56,656 bases of DNA. Origin: Treponema sp. Lineage in GTDB: Bacteria > Spirochaetota > Spirochaetia > Treponematales > Treponemataceae. Of this stretch, positions 45,144 through 53,936 are shown one piece after another (within the stretch, counting starts at the first letter, position 1; every line of letters starts with the position of its first letter). The translations under genes were made by a program, and so were the position numbers. Under the pieces are notes generated by a model, which was given only the letters and a program-made list of their open reading frames with translations, was not told the DNA's origin and did not search any database. The DNA lies in assembly GCA_024402595.1 (NCBI GenBank), contig JAKSTL010000007.1, positions 1-56,656 on the forward strand. The letters run 5' to 3'.

Positions 45144-46220
45144 ATGTTGAATTTTTCCGTTGGTCCTGTTCAAATGGATGAAAAAATTAGAAAGCAGGGA
45201 TTTGAACAAATTCCATATTTTAGAACTGCTGAATTTTCAAATATAATGCTTGAAAATGAAAAACTTTTTTGTGAATTTTTAAATAGTCCTGAAAATTCAA
45301 GGACGCTTTTTATAACAGGTTCAGGAACCTCCAGCATGGAAGCCTGTGTTATGAATTTTTTCACTGCAAAAGATAAAGTTCTGGTTGTGAATGGCGGTTC
45401 TTTTGGTGGAAGATTAGTTGAGCTGTGCAAAATTTTTGAAATTCCTTATGAAGAAATTAAACTTGACTATGGACAGGTGCTTACCAATGAAATCCTAAAA
45501 AACTACGAAAATAAAGGATGTACAGCAATGTTGCTCCAGCATCACGAAACTTCTACCGGAATCCTTTATGATTTGAACATGGTTGGCGACTTCTGTAAAA
45601 AAAATAATCTCTTCCTTTGTGTTGACTGTATCTCGTCTTTTTTGGCAAACGAAATTGATATGCAGAAAAACAATATCAACGCTGTAATTTCAGGCAGTCA
45701 AAAGGCCGTTGCTTTACCACCTGGACTTTCCTTTATAACAATAGATGAAAAAGCCATCAACAGAATAAAAGAAAATCAGGTAAAATCACTTTATTTTAAT
45801 TTAAAGAATTATTTAAAAGATGGTGAACGAGGTCAGACTCCATTTACACCCGCAGTCAGTGTTCTTCTACAATTGAACATAAGATTAAAAGCTATAAAAG
45901 AAGCTGGTGGCGCAGGTAGTGAAGTTGCAAAAGTAAAGGAAATCTCTGAATATTTTAGAAATGGAATAAAAGATTTACCTTTAGAAAACTTTTCAAAAAG
46001 TCCTGCCAATGCGGTTACAGCTCTTACTCTAAAAAGTGGCAAATCAGCTTACAATGTATTTTTGAAATTAAAAGACAATTATGATATTTTCGTTTGTCCA
46101 AATGGTGGTGAATTAGCAGAAAAGATTTTTAGAGTTGGACATATTGGTTATATTACTCACGATGATGTGGATGCACTGTTAAAAGCTCTTCATGAATTGA
46201 ACGCTCAAGGAGAATTGTAA
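45144..46220 (+). CDS. Class V aminotransferase, 2-aminoethylphosphonate-pyruvate transaminase type
   Basis: PLP enzyme of fold type I. NFSVGPVQM at the start, GSGTSSMEACVMNF, the PLP-phosphate-binding Ser/Thr region and the Schiff-base lysine K187 in SGSQKAVALPPG place it with AEP, serine-glyoxylate and alanine-glyoxylate transaminases. The pairing with a cytidylyltransferase-like gene (1-nt TAATG overlap) favours an AEP- or phosphonate-type role: from memory, a PntC nucleotidyltransferase is fused to an AEP transaminase in Treponema denticola. No PEP mutase gene is in this window, so the substrate stays open. Confidence 0.85.
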   Translation: MLNFSVGPVQMDEKIRKQGFEQIPYFRTAEFSNIMLENEKLFCEFLNSPENSRTLFITGSGTSSMEACVMNFFTAKDKVLVVNGGSFGGRLVELCKIFEIPYEEIKLDYGQVLTNEILKNYENKGCTAMLLQHHETSTGILYDLNMVGDFCKKNNLFLCVDCISSFLANEIDMQKNNINAVISGSQKAVALPPGLSFITIDEKAINRIKENQVKSLYFNLKNYLKDGERGQTPFTPAVSVLLQLNIRLKAIKEAGGAGSEVAKVKEISEYFRNGIKDLPLENFSKSPANAVTALTLKSGKSAYNVFLKLKDNYDIFVCPNGGELAEKIFRVGHIGYITHDDVDALLKALHELNAQGEL

Positions 46221-46936
46221 TGAATGTTTTAATTTTAGCCGCTGGACGAGGAACCCGTATCTCCCGATATTTAGGCGGAAATCCAAAATGCACAGTAAAA
46301 ATTGGAAATACAACCTTAATTCAATATACAATCAATTTATTAAAATCTAAGGGAATTAATAAAATTGGAATAGTTCTTGGCTATCAAGATAAAGTTATAA
46401 GAGATATTTTAAAAAATGAACAGGTTGAGTTCTTTTATAACCCATTTTTTGATGTAACTAATAGTATTGCTTCCTGTTGGTTTGCCAGAAACTTTATGAA
46501 TCAAGATGAAGAATTGATGATTATGAATGGTGATGTTTTCATTGAAGAGTCAATTTTAGATATGATTTTGTCAGAAGAAAAAAGTCCGGTTTTATTTGCC
46601 GATGAAACCCGAAAAGAAGAAGCCGACTATAAGTTCAAATATGAAAATAATGTACTCCAAAAATATGGAAAAGAATTAACCGGAGATGACATTACTGGCG
46701 AATACATTGGAATTGCAAAATTAAAGCGGGATTATATTCCAGTTTTTACCGCTCAGCTAGAAAAAATGATAAACACTCAAAATCATTCGGTTTGGTGGGA
46801 AAATGTTTTATATGAACTTTCTGCCAAAAAAACAATTTATGTTAAAGATGTCGAAGGAAGATTCTGGGCAGAAGTTGATTACATCGAAGATTATGAACGA
46901 ATAAAAAAATATGTAAACGAAAATCTTCATATTTAA
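46220..46936 (+). CDS. Sugar/phospho-alcohol nucleotidyltransferase (LicC/PntC-like)
   Basis: A 238-aa NTP-transferase with N-terminal LILAAGRGTRI, the substrate-binding lysine region NPKCTVKIG, MNGDVFIEE with the metal-binding Asp, and EVDYIEDYERI at the end. The short length and end pattern fit LicC-type CTP:phosphocholine or PntC-type CTP:phosphonate cytidylyltransferases rather than long sugar-nucleotide enzymes. Probably makes a CDP- or CMP-activated donor for the LicD enzymes encoded nearby. Exact substrate cannot be read from the sequence. Confidence 0.85.
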   Translation: MNVLILAAGRGTRISRYLGGNPKCTVKIGNTTLIQYTINLLKSKGINKIGIVLGYQDKVIRDILKNEQVEFFYNPFFDVTNSIASCWFARNFMNQDEELMIMNGDVFIEESILDMILSEEKSPVLFADETRKEEADYKFKYENNVLQKYGKELTGDDITGEYIGIAKLKRDYIPVFTAQLEKMINTQNHSVWWENVLYELSAKKTIYVKDVEGRFWAEVDYIEDYERIKKYVNENLHI

Positions 46937-46959
46937 CTTTACCCGGCAAAAATCGCTCC

Positions 46960-46999
46960 AAAAAAAATGTGATGGTTGAGCCTGACAAAACCATCACAT
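46960..46999 (-). terminator. Rho-independent terminator for the minus-strand gene 47066-47785
   Basis: ATGTGATGGTT (46967-46977) pairs exactly with AACCATCACAT (46989-46999). Read on the minus strand the stem is followed by eight T residues (complement of the A-run 46960-46967). Confidence 0.8.
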
Positions 47000-47028
47000 C
47001 CAATATAATTTTATAATCTCAAGAAACT

Positions 47029-47067
47029 AACTGTCCGCTACAAAAAATGCTTAGTGGACAGTTTTTT
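47029..47067 (+). terminator. Rho-independent terminator for the plus-strand pair 45144-46936
   Basis: AACTGTCCGCTA (47029-47040) pairs with TAGTGGACAGTT (47052-47063; one G-U type pair), followed by a T-run to 47067. The T-run overlaps the stop codon of the convergent gene. Confidence 0.8.
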
Positions 47068-47785
47068 ATATCTGTTTGAACATATAACTACAGAATGTAT
47101 TAATTCTATTTATAAATGATGTTTGGATTCTTTCCGTAAACATTGGAATCCTTGGTGCATTAACACCGCCAATACCATATAAAACCCAATTATCTCCATC
47201 TCTAAACAAAAGAATACCAATTTTCATCTTTTGTGGCCAAATACAATCAAACTTGTCCAAATAACGCAGTTTATTCTGATTTGTTGCCACATATAAAACT
47301 GTATCGTTAGAAACTGTAACAACAATTTCCTCTTCAACTACATCAAAAGGTTCCATAACAAATTCCGTATCCAAAATTGTTTTATTATTTTGATGAGTTG
47401 TGTTTATTATTTTTGCAGATTTATACAAATCATAAAACTTCTGTTTTTGAACCGACCAATAGGGAATCCCTGCATAATCAGAAACATTATTCAATAAAGT
47501 CTCAAGTTTTTTCGGTAAATCCTCATTTCCTTTATAAGGTTTATACTCAATTACTTCTGCAAGATATTTCGGACTAAGTTTGTTAAATTCCTTAATCAGT
47601 TCGTCACTTTCTGCGCAAATGCCCTCATTCAAACAAATGTTTTTAGAAAAGTTTATATTGCGAATCAAAAGTTCAGAAGATTCCAGCTGTTTTATTTCTT
47701 CCTCAGAAAGATTTTTATTAAAGGAATTGCCATAAAGATTTCCCACCATAACAATTGCTAAAAAGAATATAATATTTTTCTTCAT
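47066..47785 (-). CDS. Exported protein of unknown function (possibly DUF6675-like)
   Basis: A 239-aa protein with a signal peptide (cut near LYGNS). The motif ISDYAGI-type core (VSDYAGIPYWSVQKQKFYDLYKSAKII) followed by a beta-rich C-terminal half resembles a treponemal family I recall as DUF6675; this is a weak memory-based match. One Cys pair (C51 and C58 region) and a later Cys may form disulfides. GTGAGG ribosome site. Isolated transcript with its own terminator; upstream 201 nt hold no convincing promoter. Confidence 0.7.
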   Translation of the reverse strand: MKKNIIFFLAIVMVGNLYGNSFNKNLSEEEIKQLESSELLIRNINFSKNICLNEGICAESDELIKEFNKLSPKYLAEVIEYKPYKGNEDLPKKLETLLNNVSDYAGIPYWSVQKQKFYDLYKSAKIINTTHQNNKTILDTEFVMEPFDVVEEEIVVTVSNDTVLYVATNQNKLRYLDKFDCIWPQKMKIGILLFRDGDNWVLYGIGGVNAPRIPMFTERIQTSFINRINTFCSYMFKQI

Positions 47786-47885
47786 GAATCTTACCTCACA
47801 CTAAAAAATCAAATAAATAAGATTTGGTTACATAACTGTGATTATATTTTCCTAAAATCTATACTCATTATATCATTATCACCAA

Positions 47886-47970
47886 ACTATAGAACATCCT
47901 TATAGAACAATATTATAAATCATTATAATAAAATATCCTTATAGGGTATCTTTTCCAAAAATAAGGATTT
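47886..47970. repeat. ATCCTTATAG repeats and weak terminator-like hairpin downstream of the MBOAT gene
   Basis: In the 201-nt gap 47786-47986, ATCCTTATAG occurs at 47896-47905 and 47935-47944. Its near complement ATAAGGAT occurs at 47961-47968. The last two can pair as an 8-bp stem (18-nt loop) on the minus-strand transcript 18 nt after the MBOAT stop, followed by an A/T-rich run. A weak terminator of the DltD-like/MBOAT operon is possible. Confidence 0.35.
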
Positions 47971-47986
47971 TTCCTTCCCAAAACAA

Positions 47987-49585
47987 CTAATAGTTTGCAT
48001 ACATAAAACCAGAACCAACAGACGGAATTGACAAAGAAACAATGAATAAAATTAAAAACAAATACAAAATGCCCCATCGCACCACAATATTTCTTTTTTT
48101 ATACCATTCATAAACATCGCCCTTATTTTCAGAAATTAAACTGGTAATAAAAATAATGGAAATCACAACAATAGACAAACCAAGTCTCGATTTATGAAAG
48201 TGCATGCTAGAAAACAACATATTGAAGGCAGGAGAAAATTGCCCAAGTTTAAACTTAGTAAATGTATTTCCCAAAAAAACAAAACTTTTTTTAACATCAT
48301 AGATTCTGTCAAAATACCAGCCAATATTTACTATTATAAAAGTCCTGATAATCTGAAAAATCTTAAAGCCCAGAGATTTTGTGTTCAAATGCAATTTTTC
48401 GGTAATTTTTGCAAAACATGGCTTTAACAAATCACTTATAGCAATCACTAAACCATTGTACAGTCCCCATAAAACATAATGCATTTCTGGACCATGCCAA
48501 ATACCAACAATAAAAAATACCAGAATATTCGCAATACCCGCAGGAATAGCTCTTCCCAAATGTTTGCTGATTTTTGTACATTTTTTTGTAAACTTCTGCA
48601 TTCCTTCGGTTAAAACAAAAGGATAAAAAACATAATCTTTCATCCACAAACCCAAACTGATATGCCATCGTCTCCAGAAATCGGCTAAAGAAATAGAAAA
48701 ATATGGTTGTTTAAAGTTAGGCTGCATTTTAATTCCAAATAATTTTGCCACACCCAAAACCATATCAATTCCACCAGAAAAATCCGCATATTGATAAAAC
48801 GAATAGAGCAGTATACCAAAAAGAATCATAGACCCAGGCAAATCATTGTAAGTAGAATCAAAAATCTGCGAAACATACTGACATATAAGATCCGCCAAAG
48901 CATATTTTTTTACCGCGCCAAACAAAAATTGCAGAACACCTTCCTTTACATTATCAAAATCAAAAGAATGTTCCTGAGAAAACTGAGTCCCTAATTTGTC
49001 GTAACGATTTATTGGACCTTGAATCAATTGTGGAAAAAATGACAGAAACAAAAGATATTTTGCAAAATTAGTTTCATCTTTTATTTTTGAATTATACACA
49101 TCCAGCAAATAACCCACAGCCTGAAAAGTATAAAAGGAAATACCTAAAGGCAAAAGCAAACCTTTTCCTCGACCTAAAATCAAAAAAGATAAATCCTTAG
49201 AAGCGGAATCTGCCACCATGGTAATTATAGTATTCCAATATTTTAAAGCCGCAAGAATGCCAAAGTTTATAATCAAAGTAGCAAAAAGCACTATTCTTTT
49301 CTTAGTTCTAAATTGCAGTTTTAGATTCTTCAGCTCTTCTTTTGCATAATTGCCAGATTTTTTTAATTCAATAAACTTTCCGTTTAATAAAGAAAGTTTT
49401 TTAGCCGCAAAAAAAGTTGTAACCGAACTTATAAGAATAAATACAAAATTGAAAGTTCCTGTAAAAAAATAAAAAACGAAACTTGCCACTAAAAGGCAAA
49501 TCCATTGAAACTTCTTTGGCAGAACATAATAAAGAACAAAAGTCACTGCCAGTAAAATAAAAAACTCCATCGATAATATATTCAT
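47987..49585 (-). CDS. MBOAT-family O-acyltransferase (DltB/AlgI type)
   Basis: Polytopic membrane acyltransferase (532 aa, about 11 helices) that passes an acyl or aminoacyl group across or at the membrane to an extracytoplasmic acceptor. The family core is clear: YADFSGGIDMVLGVAKLFGI, SLADFWRRWHISLGLWMKDYVFYPFV and the catalytic His H364 in VGIWHGPEMHYVLWGLYNG. AAGGGAA ribosome site, 39 nt after the SGNH/DltD-like gene. With that partner it forms the usual MBOAT-SGNH pair; the Dlt-like genes across the divergent promoter suggest aminoacyl transfer rather than O-acetylation. Confidence 0.92.
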   Translation of the reverse strand: MNILSMEFFILLAVTFVLYYVLPKKFQWICLLVASFVFYFFTGTFNFVFILISSVTTFFAAKKLSLLNGKFIELKKSGNYAKEELKNLKLQFRTKKRIVLFATLIINFGILAALKYWNTIITMVADSASKDLSFLILGRGKGLLLPLGISFYTFQAVGYLLDVYNSKIKDETNFAKYLLFLSFFPQLIQGPINRYDKLGTQFSQEHSFDFDNVKEGVLQFLFGAVKKYALADLICQYVSQIFDSTYNDLPGSMILFGILLYSFYQYADFSGGIDMVLGVAKLFGIKMQPNFKQPYFSISLADFWRRWHISLGLWMKDYVFYPFVLTEGMQKFTKKCTKISKHLGRAIPAGIANILVFFIVGIWHGPEMHYVLWGLYNGLVIAISDLLKPCFAKITEKLHLNTKSLGFKIFQIIRTFIIVNIGWYFDRIYDVKKSFVFLGNTFTKFKLGQFSPAFNMLFSSMHFHKSRLGLSIVVISIIFITSLISENKGDVYEWYKKRNIVVRWGILYLFLILFIVSLSIPSVGSGFMYANY

Positions 49586-49624
49586 TTTTTAATTCCCTTT
49601 TGATTATGATTGATGATTTTCATG

Positions 49625-50995
49625 CTATTTAAGCCAAACTGTATAAACCGGATGTGTAATTTCTGTAAAAAAATCCTGATTTATATAACATTTGATAATG
49701 GCTTTTCCAATGCTTTTTTCCGGATAAACAAAACTTGAATCAGTAAGTTTTTCTCCTAAAACTGAAACATTTCCATTTTTATCTTCAAAAAGATAGTCAT
49801 AATAAACAGTACAATCCTCAGGAAGATTGTTTATATTATGAAGCGTAAAACACTTTTTATCATCACTTTCTTCATAATAAAAACCATAAATAGTTTTCTG
49901 CTGCAAAAGTTTTAAGTCCTGCATATTATGGTAACAATAATTTCCGTAAAAATGCTCCTGCTTTTCTTTGCTGTTTTGAATGCCAAAGTGATTTTCATTT
50001 TGTTTATCTGTAAGAATTACATTGGTAAAAGCCTTACAGAACTTATCAGAACCGCTGACATTCAAATGGTCGTCGTCATAATAATCTGCCATTTCCAGAG
50101 GAAGTAAATCTTCTTTCATCATATTAAAATCATAATAGACACAACCACTTTCATTCAGAAGATTAAGCATAAAGGCGCGAAAATCGTCATAATTTTGAGT
50201 TCCAAGAATAAAATAATTGCTTTCTGGAACGGAAATAAAAGATAAATTAATATCTTCCTGTTTACAAAAGTCAATTATATTAAAAATTGTCTCAATCCAT
50301 TGTTCACTAACAGCCTCTTCTTCAAAATAAGGATGTTTTGAAGCTATATAAAGCATCTGCTTACGAGTTTTTTTTGCCGCAATGAATCCCCGCCCCATAT
50401 ATTCTTCATTATTCTTTTTATCAATTGGATAAATATACCGCCAATAATCGCCATTTATATAAGCTTTAATTGTACGAAGATTTTTTGTCGGATTTAAAGT
50501 AATTTTTTCCTTTCCAATTTCAAGAATATTATTAAGATAGAACTTTACTGGAGTAGAAGAAAAGAGATATTCAGCCTTGATTTTTGAATTTTTCAAATAT
50601 TTTGAAACACTGTAAATGCTTTTTAAATTCACATTGTCATCATCAGAATTAAAACATAAGTTATAATCAATGTCCACATAAATATTTTTTAATTCAGGAT
50701 GATAAAGTTTTGCTTCTTTAATTATTGCAAAAGAACCTTCCAATGGTTGATTAGCAGAAGCCGCCACAAAAGAATGAGTGCCTAAATCTTTATCAATTAA
50801 ATCTGGCTGAACACTTCTATAAACATGAGATGCACCCACAAAAAGCGTGTCTAAATTATCAATAGAATGCAATTCGTGCATCATAACTCTTGTATTTGAT
50901 CTAACATCGCCTCTTAAAAGTCTACCTATAGCAAACTGAAGGACAAAAAAGATTAGAAAAAATAGAATAACTTTTAAAAATATTTTTAATTTCAT
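49625..50995 (-). CDS. SGNH-fold, DltD/AlgJ-like membrane-anchored protein
   Basis: A 456-aa protein with one N-terminal membrane anchor (about residues 4-24) and an extracytoplasmic SGNH hydrolase-like domain. The block I nucleophile is S56 in FVGASHVYRS, and the Asp-His pair is D307 and H310 in YYDDDHLNVSGSDKF. A C-terminal beta-rich extension of about 110 residues follows. Such proteins are obligate partners of MBOAT acyltransferases (DltD, AlgJ/X, PatB types). Its start follows a promoter directly and lacks a ribosome site. Confidence 0.85.
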   Translation of the reverse strand: MKLKIFLKVILFFLIFFVLQFAIGRLLRGDVRSNTRVMMHELHSIDNLDTLFVGASHVYRSVQPDLIDKDLGTHSFVAASANQPLEGSFAIIKEAKLYHPELKNIYVDIDYNLCFNSDDDNVNLKSIYSVSKYLKNSKIKAEYLFSSTPVKFYLNNILEIGKEKITLNPTKNLRTIKAYINGDYWRYIYPIDKKNNEEYMGRGFIAAKKTRKQMLYIASKHPYFEEEAVSEQWIETIFNIIDFCKQEDINLSFISVPESNYFILGTQNYDDFRAFMLNLLNESGCVYYDFNMMKEDLLPLEMADYYDDDHLNVSGSDKFCKAFTNVILTDKQNENHFGIQNSKEKQEHFYGNYCYHNMQDLKLLQQKTIYGFYYEESDDKKCFTLHNINNLPEDCTVYYDYLFEDKNGNVSVLGEKLTDSSFVYPEKSIGKAIIKCYINQDFFTEITHPVYTVWLK

Positions 50996-51001
50996 TGTGA
51001 C

Positions 51002-51030
51002 ATCATAACAATTTTTTATTTTATTAGCAA
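51002..51030 (-). promoter_or_regulatory. Promoter of the DltD-like/MBOAT operon, 6 nt before ATG
   Basis: On the minus strand TTGCTA (51030-51025), 17-nt spacer, TATGAT (51007-51002), then GTCACA and ATG 50995. No ribosome site; predicted leaderless mRNA. Confidence 0.68.
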
Positions 51031-51175
51031 TGATTTATAAAAATTGATTCTTATCATAAAATTAAGCTGTAAATTATGTTTTCACTTTTCGTTCAAAAGT
51101 TTACTTTGAAAATAATCTCTAAAAAAAATATATAAAGTCTTAATCATCAAAAAAAAATCATAATTGAGTATTTTT

Positions 51176-51203
51176 TTGTTATTTATTAAAATTGCTTTAT
51201 AAC
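51176..51203 (+). promoter_or_regulatory. Promoter of the DltA-like/decarboxylase/ACP operon
   Basis: TTGTTA (51176-51181), 16-nt spacer, TATAAC (51198-51203). Leader of about 16 nt with AAGAAAGAGAG before ATG 51226. It lies back to back with the minus-strand promoter, about 145 nt apart, in the 230-nt divergent region. The stretch between (about 51031-51175) is AT-rich and shows nothing else I can name. Confidence 0.6.
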
Positions 51204-51225
51204 GAAAAATTAAGAAAGAGAGTAT

Positions 51226-52722
51226 ATGAAAATTACCGTTTTAGATTATCTTGAAGAAACCGCAGTAAATTATCCTGATAAGATCGCATTCGCTGATGTT
51301 AATGAACAAATTACCTGGTCTGAACTTGTTTATAATGCTAAAAACCTATCTACTGTAATTGAAAAATATTTTTTGCCTTTTTCTGCTGTTCCAATTATGG
51401 GTGATAAAAATATCCATACAATAGAATTATTCTTTGCCGCTTTGTACGCTGGTTGTTTTTACTGTTTTTTTGATTCAACCTTTCCACAGGAACGAATCGC
51501 TTCTATGATAAACACTTTGGAAGCTCAACATATTCTTGTAACCTCTGGTTTTGTTAAAAGAATTGAAAATCAAAATATTAAACCAGTAATCATTCAAGAA
51601 ATGACTTCAGAAATTACCGATTACACAGGCCTTCGCCGTTCTCAAATAATTGATACAGATTTGGTTTATGCCAATTTTACTTCAGGTTCTACAGGAACTC
51701 CAAAAGCCGTTGCCGTTTCTCACAAATGCGTAATAGATTTTATTTCTTGTTTTACAGAAACTTTTAATATTCAATCTAACGAAAATATTGCAAATCAAGC
51801 ACCTTTTGATTTTGATGTTTCGGTAAAAGACATTTTTTCTGGAGTTTTTACAGGAGCCGCAGTTCACTTAATCCCAAAAATGTTCTTTTCTTTTCCTACA
51901 AAACTACTGGATTTCCTTGTTGAAAGAGAAATTACTACACTTATTTGGGCTGTATCAGCTTTATGTATAATTTCTTCCCTTGATGGTTTTTCTTACAAAG
52001 TGCCTTCTACAATTAAAAAAATTATGTTCAGTGGCGAAGTAATGCCTGTAAAGCATCTTCATATCTGGCAAAAGTATATTCCTCAGGCCCAATATGTAAA
52101 TCTTTATGGACCAACAGAAATTACCTGCAATTGTACTTATCACATTATAAATCAGCCAGTTGCAGAAGATGGTGTAATTCCTATGGGTATTGCTTTTAAA
52201 AATGAACGAGTATTCCTTCTGGACGAAAATGATAAACTTATAACCGAAAAAAATGTATCTGGTGAAGTTTGTGTTTCAGGAACCTGTGTTGCACCTGGCT
52301 ATTACAATAATTGGGATAAAACTAATTCCGTTTTTGTGCAGAATCCATTGGAAAACAGGCGTTACGAAAGAATCTATAGAACTGGAGATTTAGCAAAAAT
52401 TGGTGATGACGGGCTTTTTTATTATGTAGGCCGCAAAGATTTTCAGATTAAACATATGGGGCACCGAATTGAACTTAGCGAAATTGAAGGTGCGCTTCTT
52501 GGTATGGAACAGCTTACAAGAACCTGCTGTATATTTGCAAACAACAAAATAACTGCTTTTTATACAGGAACAGAAATTGAAAAAAAAGAAATTGTCACTT
52601 ATCTAAAGCAAAAATTACCTGTTTTTATGATTCCTTCTGATTTTATTTATCTTTCAGAGTTTGTATTGAATAAAAATGGAAAAATTGACAGAAATGTTTT
52701 GCAAGGAATGTTAAATGGATAA
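51226..52722 (+). CDS. DltA-like amino acid (or acyl) adenylating ligase
   Basis: Adenylates a carboxylate and loads it on a carrier protein. A3 motif TSGSTGTPK at about residues 152-160, DltA-type run NQAPFDFDVSVKDIFSG, YGPTE at 294, YRTGDLAKIG, GRKDFQIKHMGHRIELSEIE and the A10 lysine in NKNGKIDRN. Overall length (498 aa) and the NQAPF run match DltA best. The DltA substrate-pocket Cys (C269 in Bacillus cereus DltA, FCGE) is Ser here (S269, FSGE), so the substrate may not be D-alanine. From memory, a similar ligase-decarboxylase-ACP trio occurs beside exosortase-A exopolysaccharide loci. Confidence 0.88.
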   Translation: MKITVLDYLEETAVNYPDKIAFADVNEQITWSELVYNAKNLSTVIEKYFLPFSAVPIMGDKNIHTIELFFAALYAGCFYCFFDSTFPQERIASMINTLEAQHILVTSGFVKRIENQNIKPVIIQEMTSEITDYTGLRRSQIIDTDLVYANFTSGSTGTPKAVAVSHKCVIDFISCFTETFNIQSNENIANQAPFDFDVSVKDIFSGVFTGAAVHLIPKMFFSFPTKLLDFLVEREITTLIWAVSALCIISSLDGFSYKVPSTIKKIMFSGEVMPVKHLHIWQKYIPQAQYVNLYGPTEITCNCTYHIINQPVAEDGVIPMGIAFKNERVFLLDENDKLITEKNVSGEVCVSGTCVAPGYYNNWDKTNSVFVQNPLENRRYERIYRTGDLAKIGDDGLFYYVGRKDFQIKHMGHRIELSEIEGALLGMEQLTRTCCIFANNKITAFYTGTEIEKKEIVTYLKQKLPVFMIPSDFIYLSEFVLNKNGKIDRNVLQGMLNG

Positions 52723-53896
52723 ACTTGAATTGATAAAAAATAATGCTAATTTACAAGAGCAGACACCATTTTATTTGTTTGATTATGATGAAATAAACAG
52801 ACGGGTAAGTTCCATAAATCAATTATTATCAAAAAATGCAAAACTTTGTTATGCTATAAAAGCAAATCCTTTTTTAATTCCCGCTCTCCAAAACCAAGAC
52901 CTTCTTTTTGAAGTTTGTTCTCCAGGTGAACTTTCAATTTGCGAAAAATATCAGCTGGCTTCTTCAAAAATTGTTTTTTCTGGTGTTTGCAAAACTTTTG
53001 AAGATATAAAAAGAGCTTATAATCTTTGTGTTAAGACAATTACTTTGGAATCAGAACTTCATTGTGATTATTTATTGCAGGTTTTAGATTCCACAGCAAA
53101 AGAAAATCAACATCCACAAGAAATTATCCTTCGTTTAAGCAGCGGTAATCAATTTGGAATGAGTGAAGGTGATATAAAAAAATGTATTGAAAAATTAAAG
53201 GCTTATCCTTCATTAAAAATCCGTGGAATCCATTATTTTACAGGAACACAAAAAAAGTTAAATAAAATTGCAGAAGAAATCTCTTTTATTTGCGATTTTT
53301 GTGACCGACTGCAAAAAGAAACATCAATAACTTTTACAGATATTGAATATGGACCGGGTTTAAGCTTTAATTATTTTACAACCAGCGACGAGGCTAATAA
53401 TTTTACAGAACTTGAACAATTTTCTAAATTGATTGAAAACAGCAATTATAATTTCGTAATTGAACTGGGACGCTATGTTGCATCATCCTGTGGATATTAT
53501 GTAACAAAAATTATGGATGTAAAAACTAACTCTACTGGAAATTACTGTATAATTGACGGCGGAATAAATCACATAAATTATTATGGACAGATGATGGGAA
53601 TGAAACTTCCTCCAGTAGAACAAATACAAAGCAATCCAAATGCTTTTGAAGAAAAAAAATATTCCATTTGTGGTTCCCTTTGTACAACTGCCGATGTGGT
53701 TCTTCGGGAATTACATTTAAAAGATGCTCAGCCTGGAGATTTATTGATTTTTAAAAATATCGGTGCATATTCAATTACAGAAGGAATATATCTTTTTTTA
53801 AGTCATCCATTACCAAAAGTTTTTGTTTCCAAGGGTGATTTACTAAAATGTGTTAGAAATTCCATTGAATCTTATAATATTAATTCAATGGATTAA
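52715..53896 (+). CDS. PLP-dependent decarboxylase, fold type III (DAP/ornithine decarboxylase family)
   Basis: Decarboxylase-type barrel enzyme of 393 aa. Schiff-base lysine K49 in CYAIKANP, the GIHYFTGTQ strand, the Gly-rich phosphate-binding run DIEYGPGLS (DIGGGxG in DAP decarboxylase), ELGRYV for the EPGR motif, and CGSLCTTADVV in place of GPLCESGDV. The catalytic Cys is kept, but the Glu-Ser that binds the substrate end is Thr-Thr, so it is unlikely to be a normal diaminopimelate decarboxylase. It overlaps the ligase gene by 8 nt and precedes the ACP gene, so it probably acts in the same pathway. Confidence 0.88.
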   Translation: MDKLELIKNNANLQEQTPFYLFDYDEINRRVSSINQLLSKNAKLCYAIKANPFLIPALQNQDLLFEVCSPGELSICEKYQLASSKIVFSGVCKTFEDIKRAYNLCVKTITLESELHCDYLLQVLDSTAKENQHPQEIILRLSSGNQFGMSEGDIKKCIEKLKAYPSLKIRGIHYFTGTQKKLNKIAEEISFICDFCDRLQKETSITFTDIEYGPGLSFNYFTTSDEANNFTELEQFSKLIENSNYNFVIELGRYVASSCGYYVTKIMDVKTNSTGNYCIIDGGINHINYYGQMMGMKLPPVEQIQSNPNAFEEKKYSICGSLCTTADVVLRELHLKDAQPGDLLIFKNIGAYSITEGIYLFLSHPLPKVFVSKGDLLKCVRNSIESYNINSMD

Positions 53897-53936
53897 AAAG
53901 TGAGTATAATTTTAAATTATAAAAAGGAGTTTTATT

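Noticed and set aside
47896..47968. Possible CRISPR-like or regulatory repeat array of ATCCTTATAG
   Set aside because: Only two direct copies and one near-inverted copy, with irregular spacing; more consistent with a weak terminator or chance in AT-rich DNA.
53905..53910. TATAAT before the ACP gene as an independent promoter
   Set aside because: No -35 match at 15-18 nt and the -10 lacks the TGn extension; the gene is most simply part of the ligase-decarboxylase transcript.
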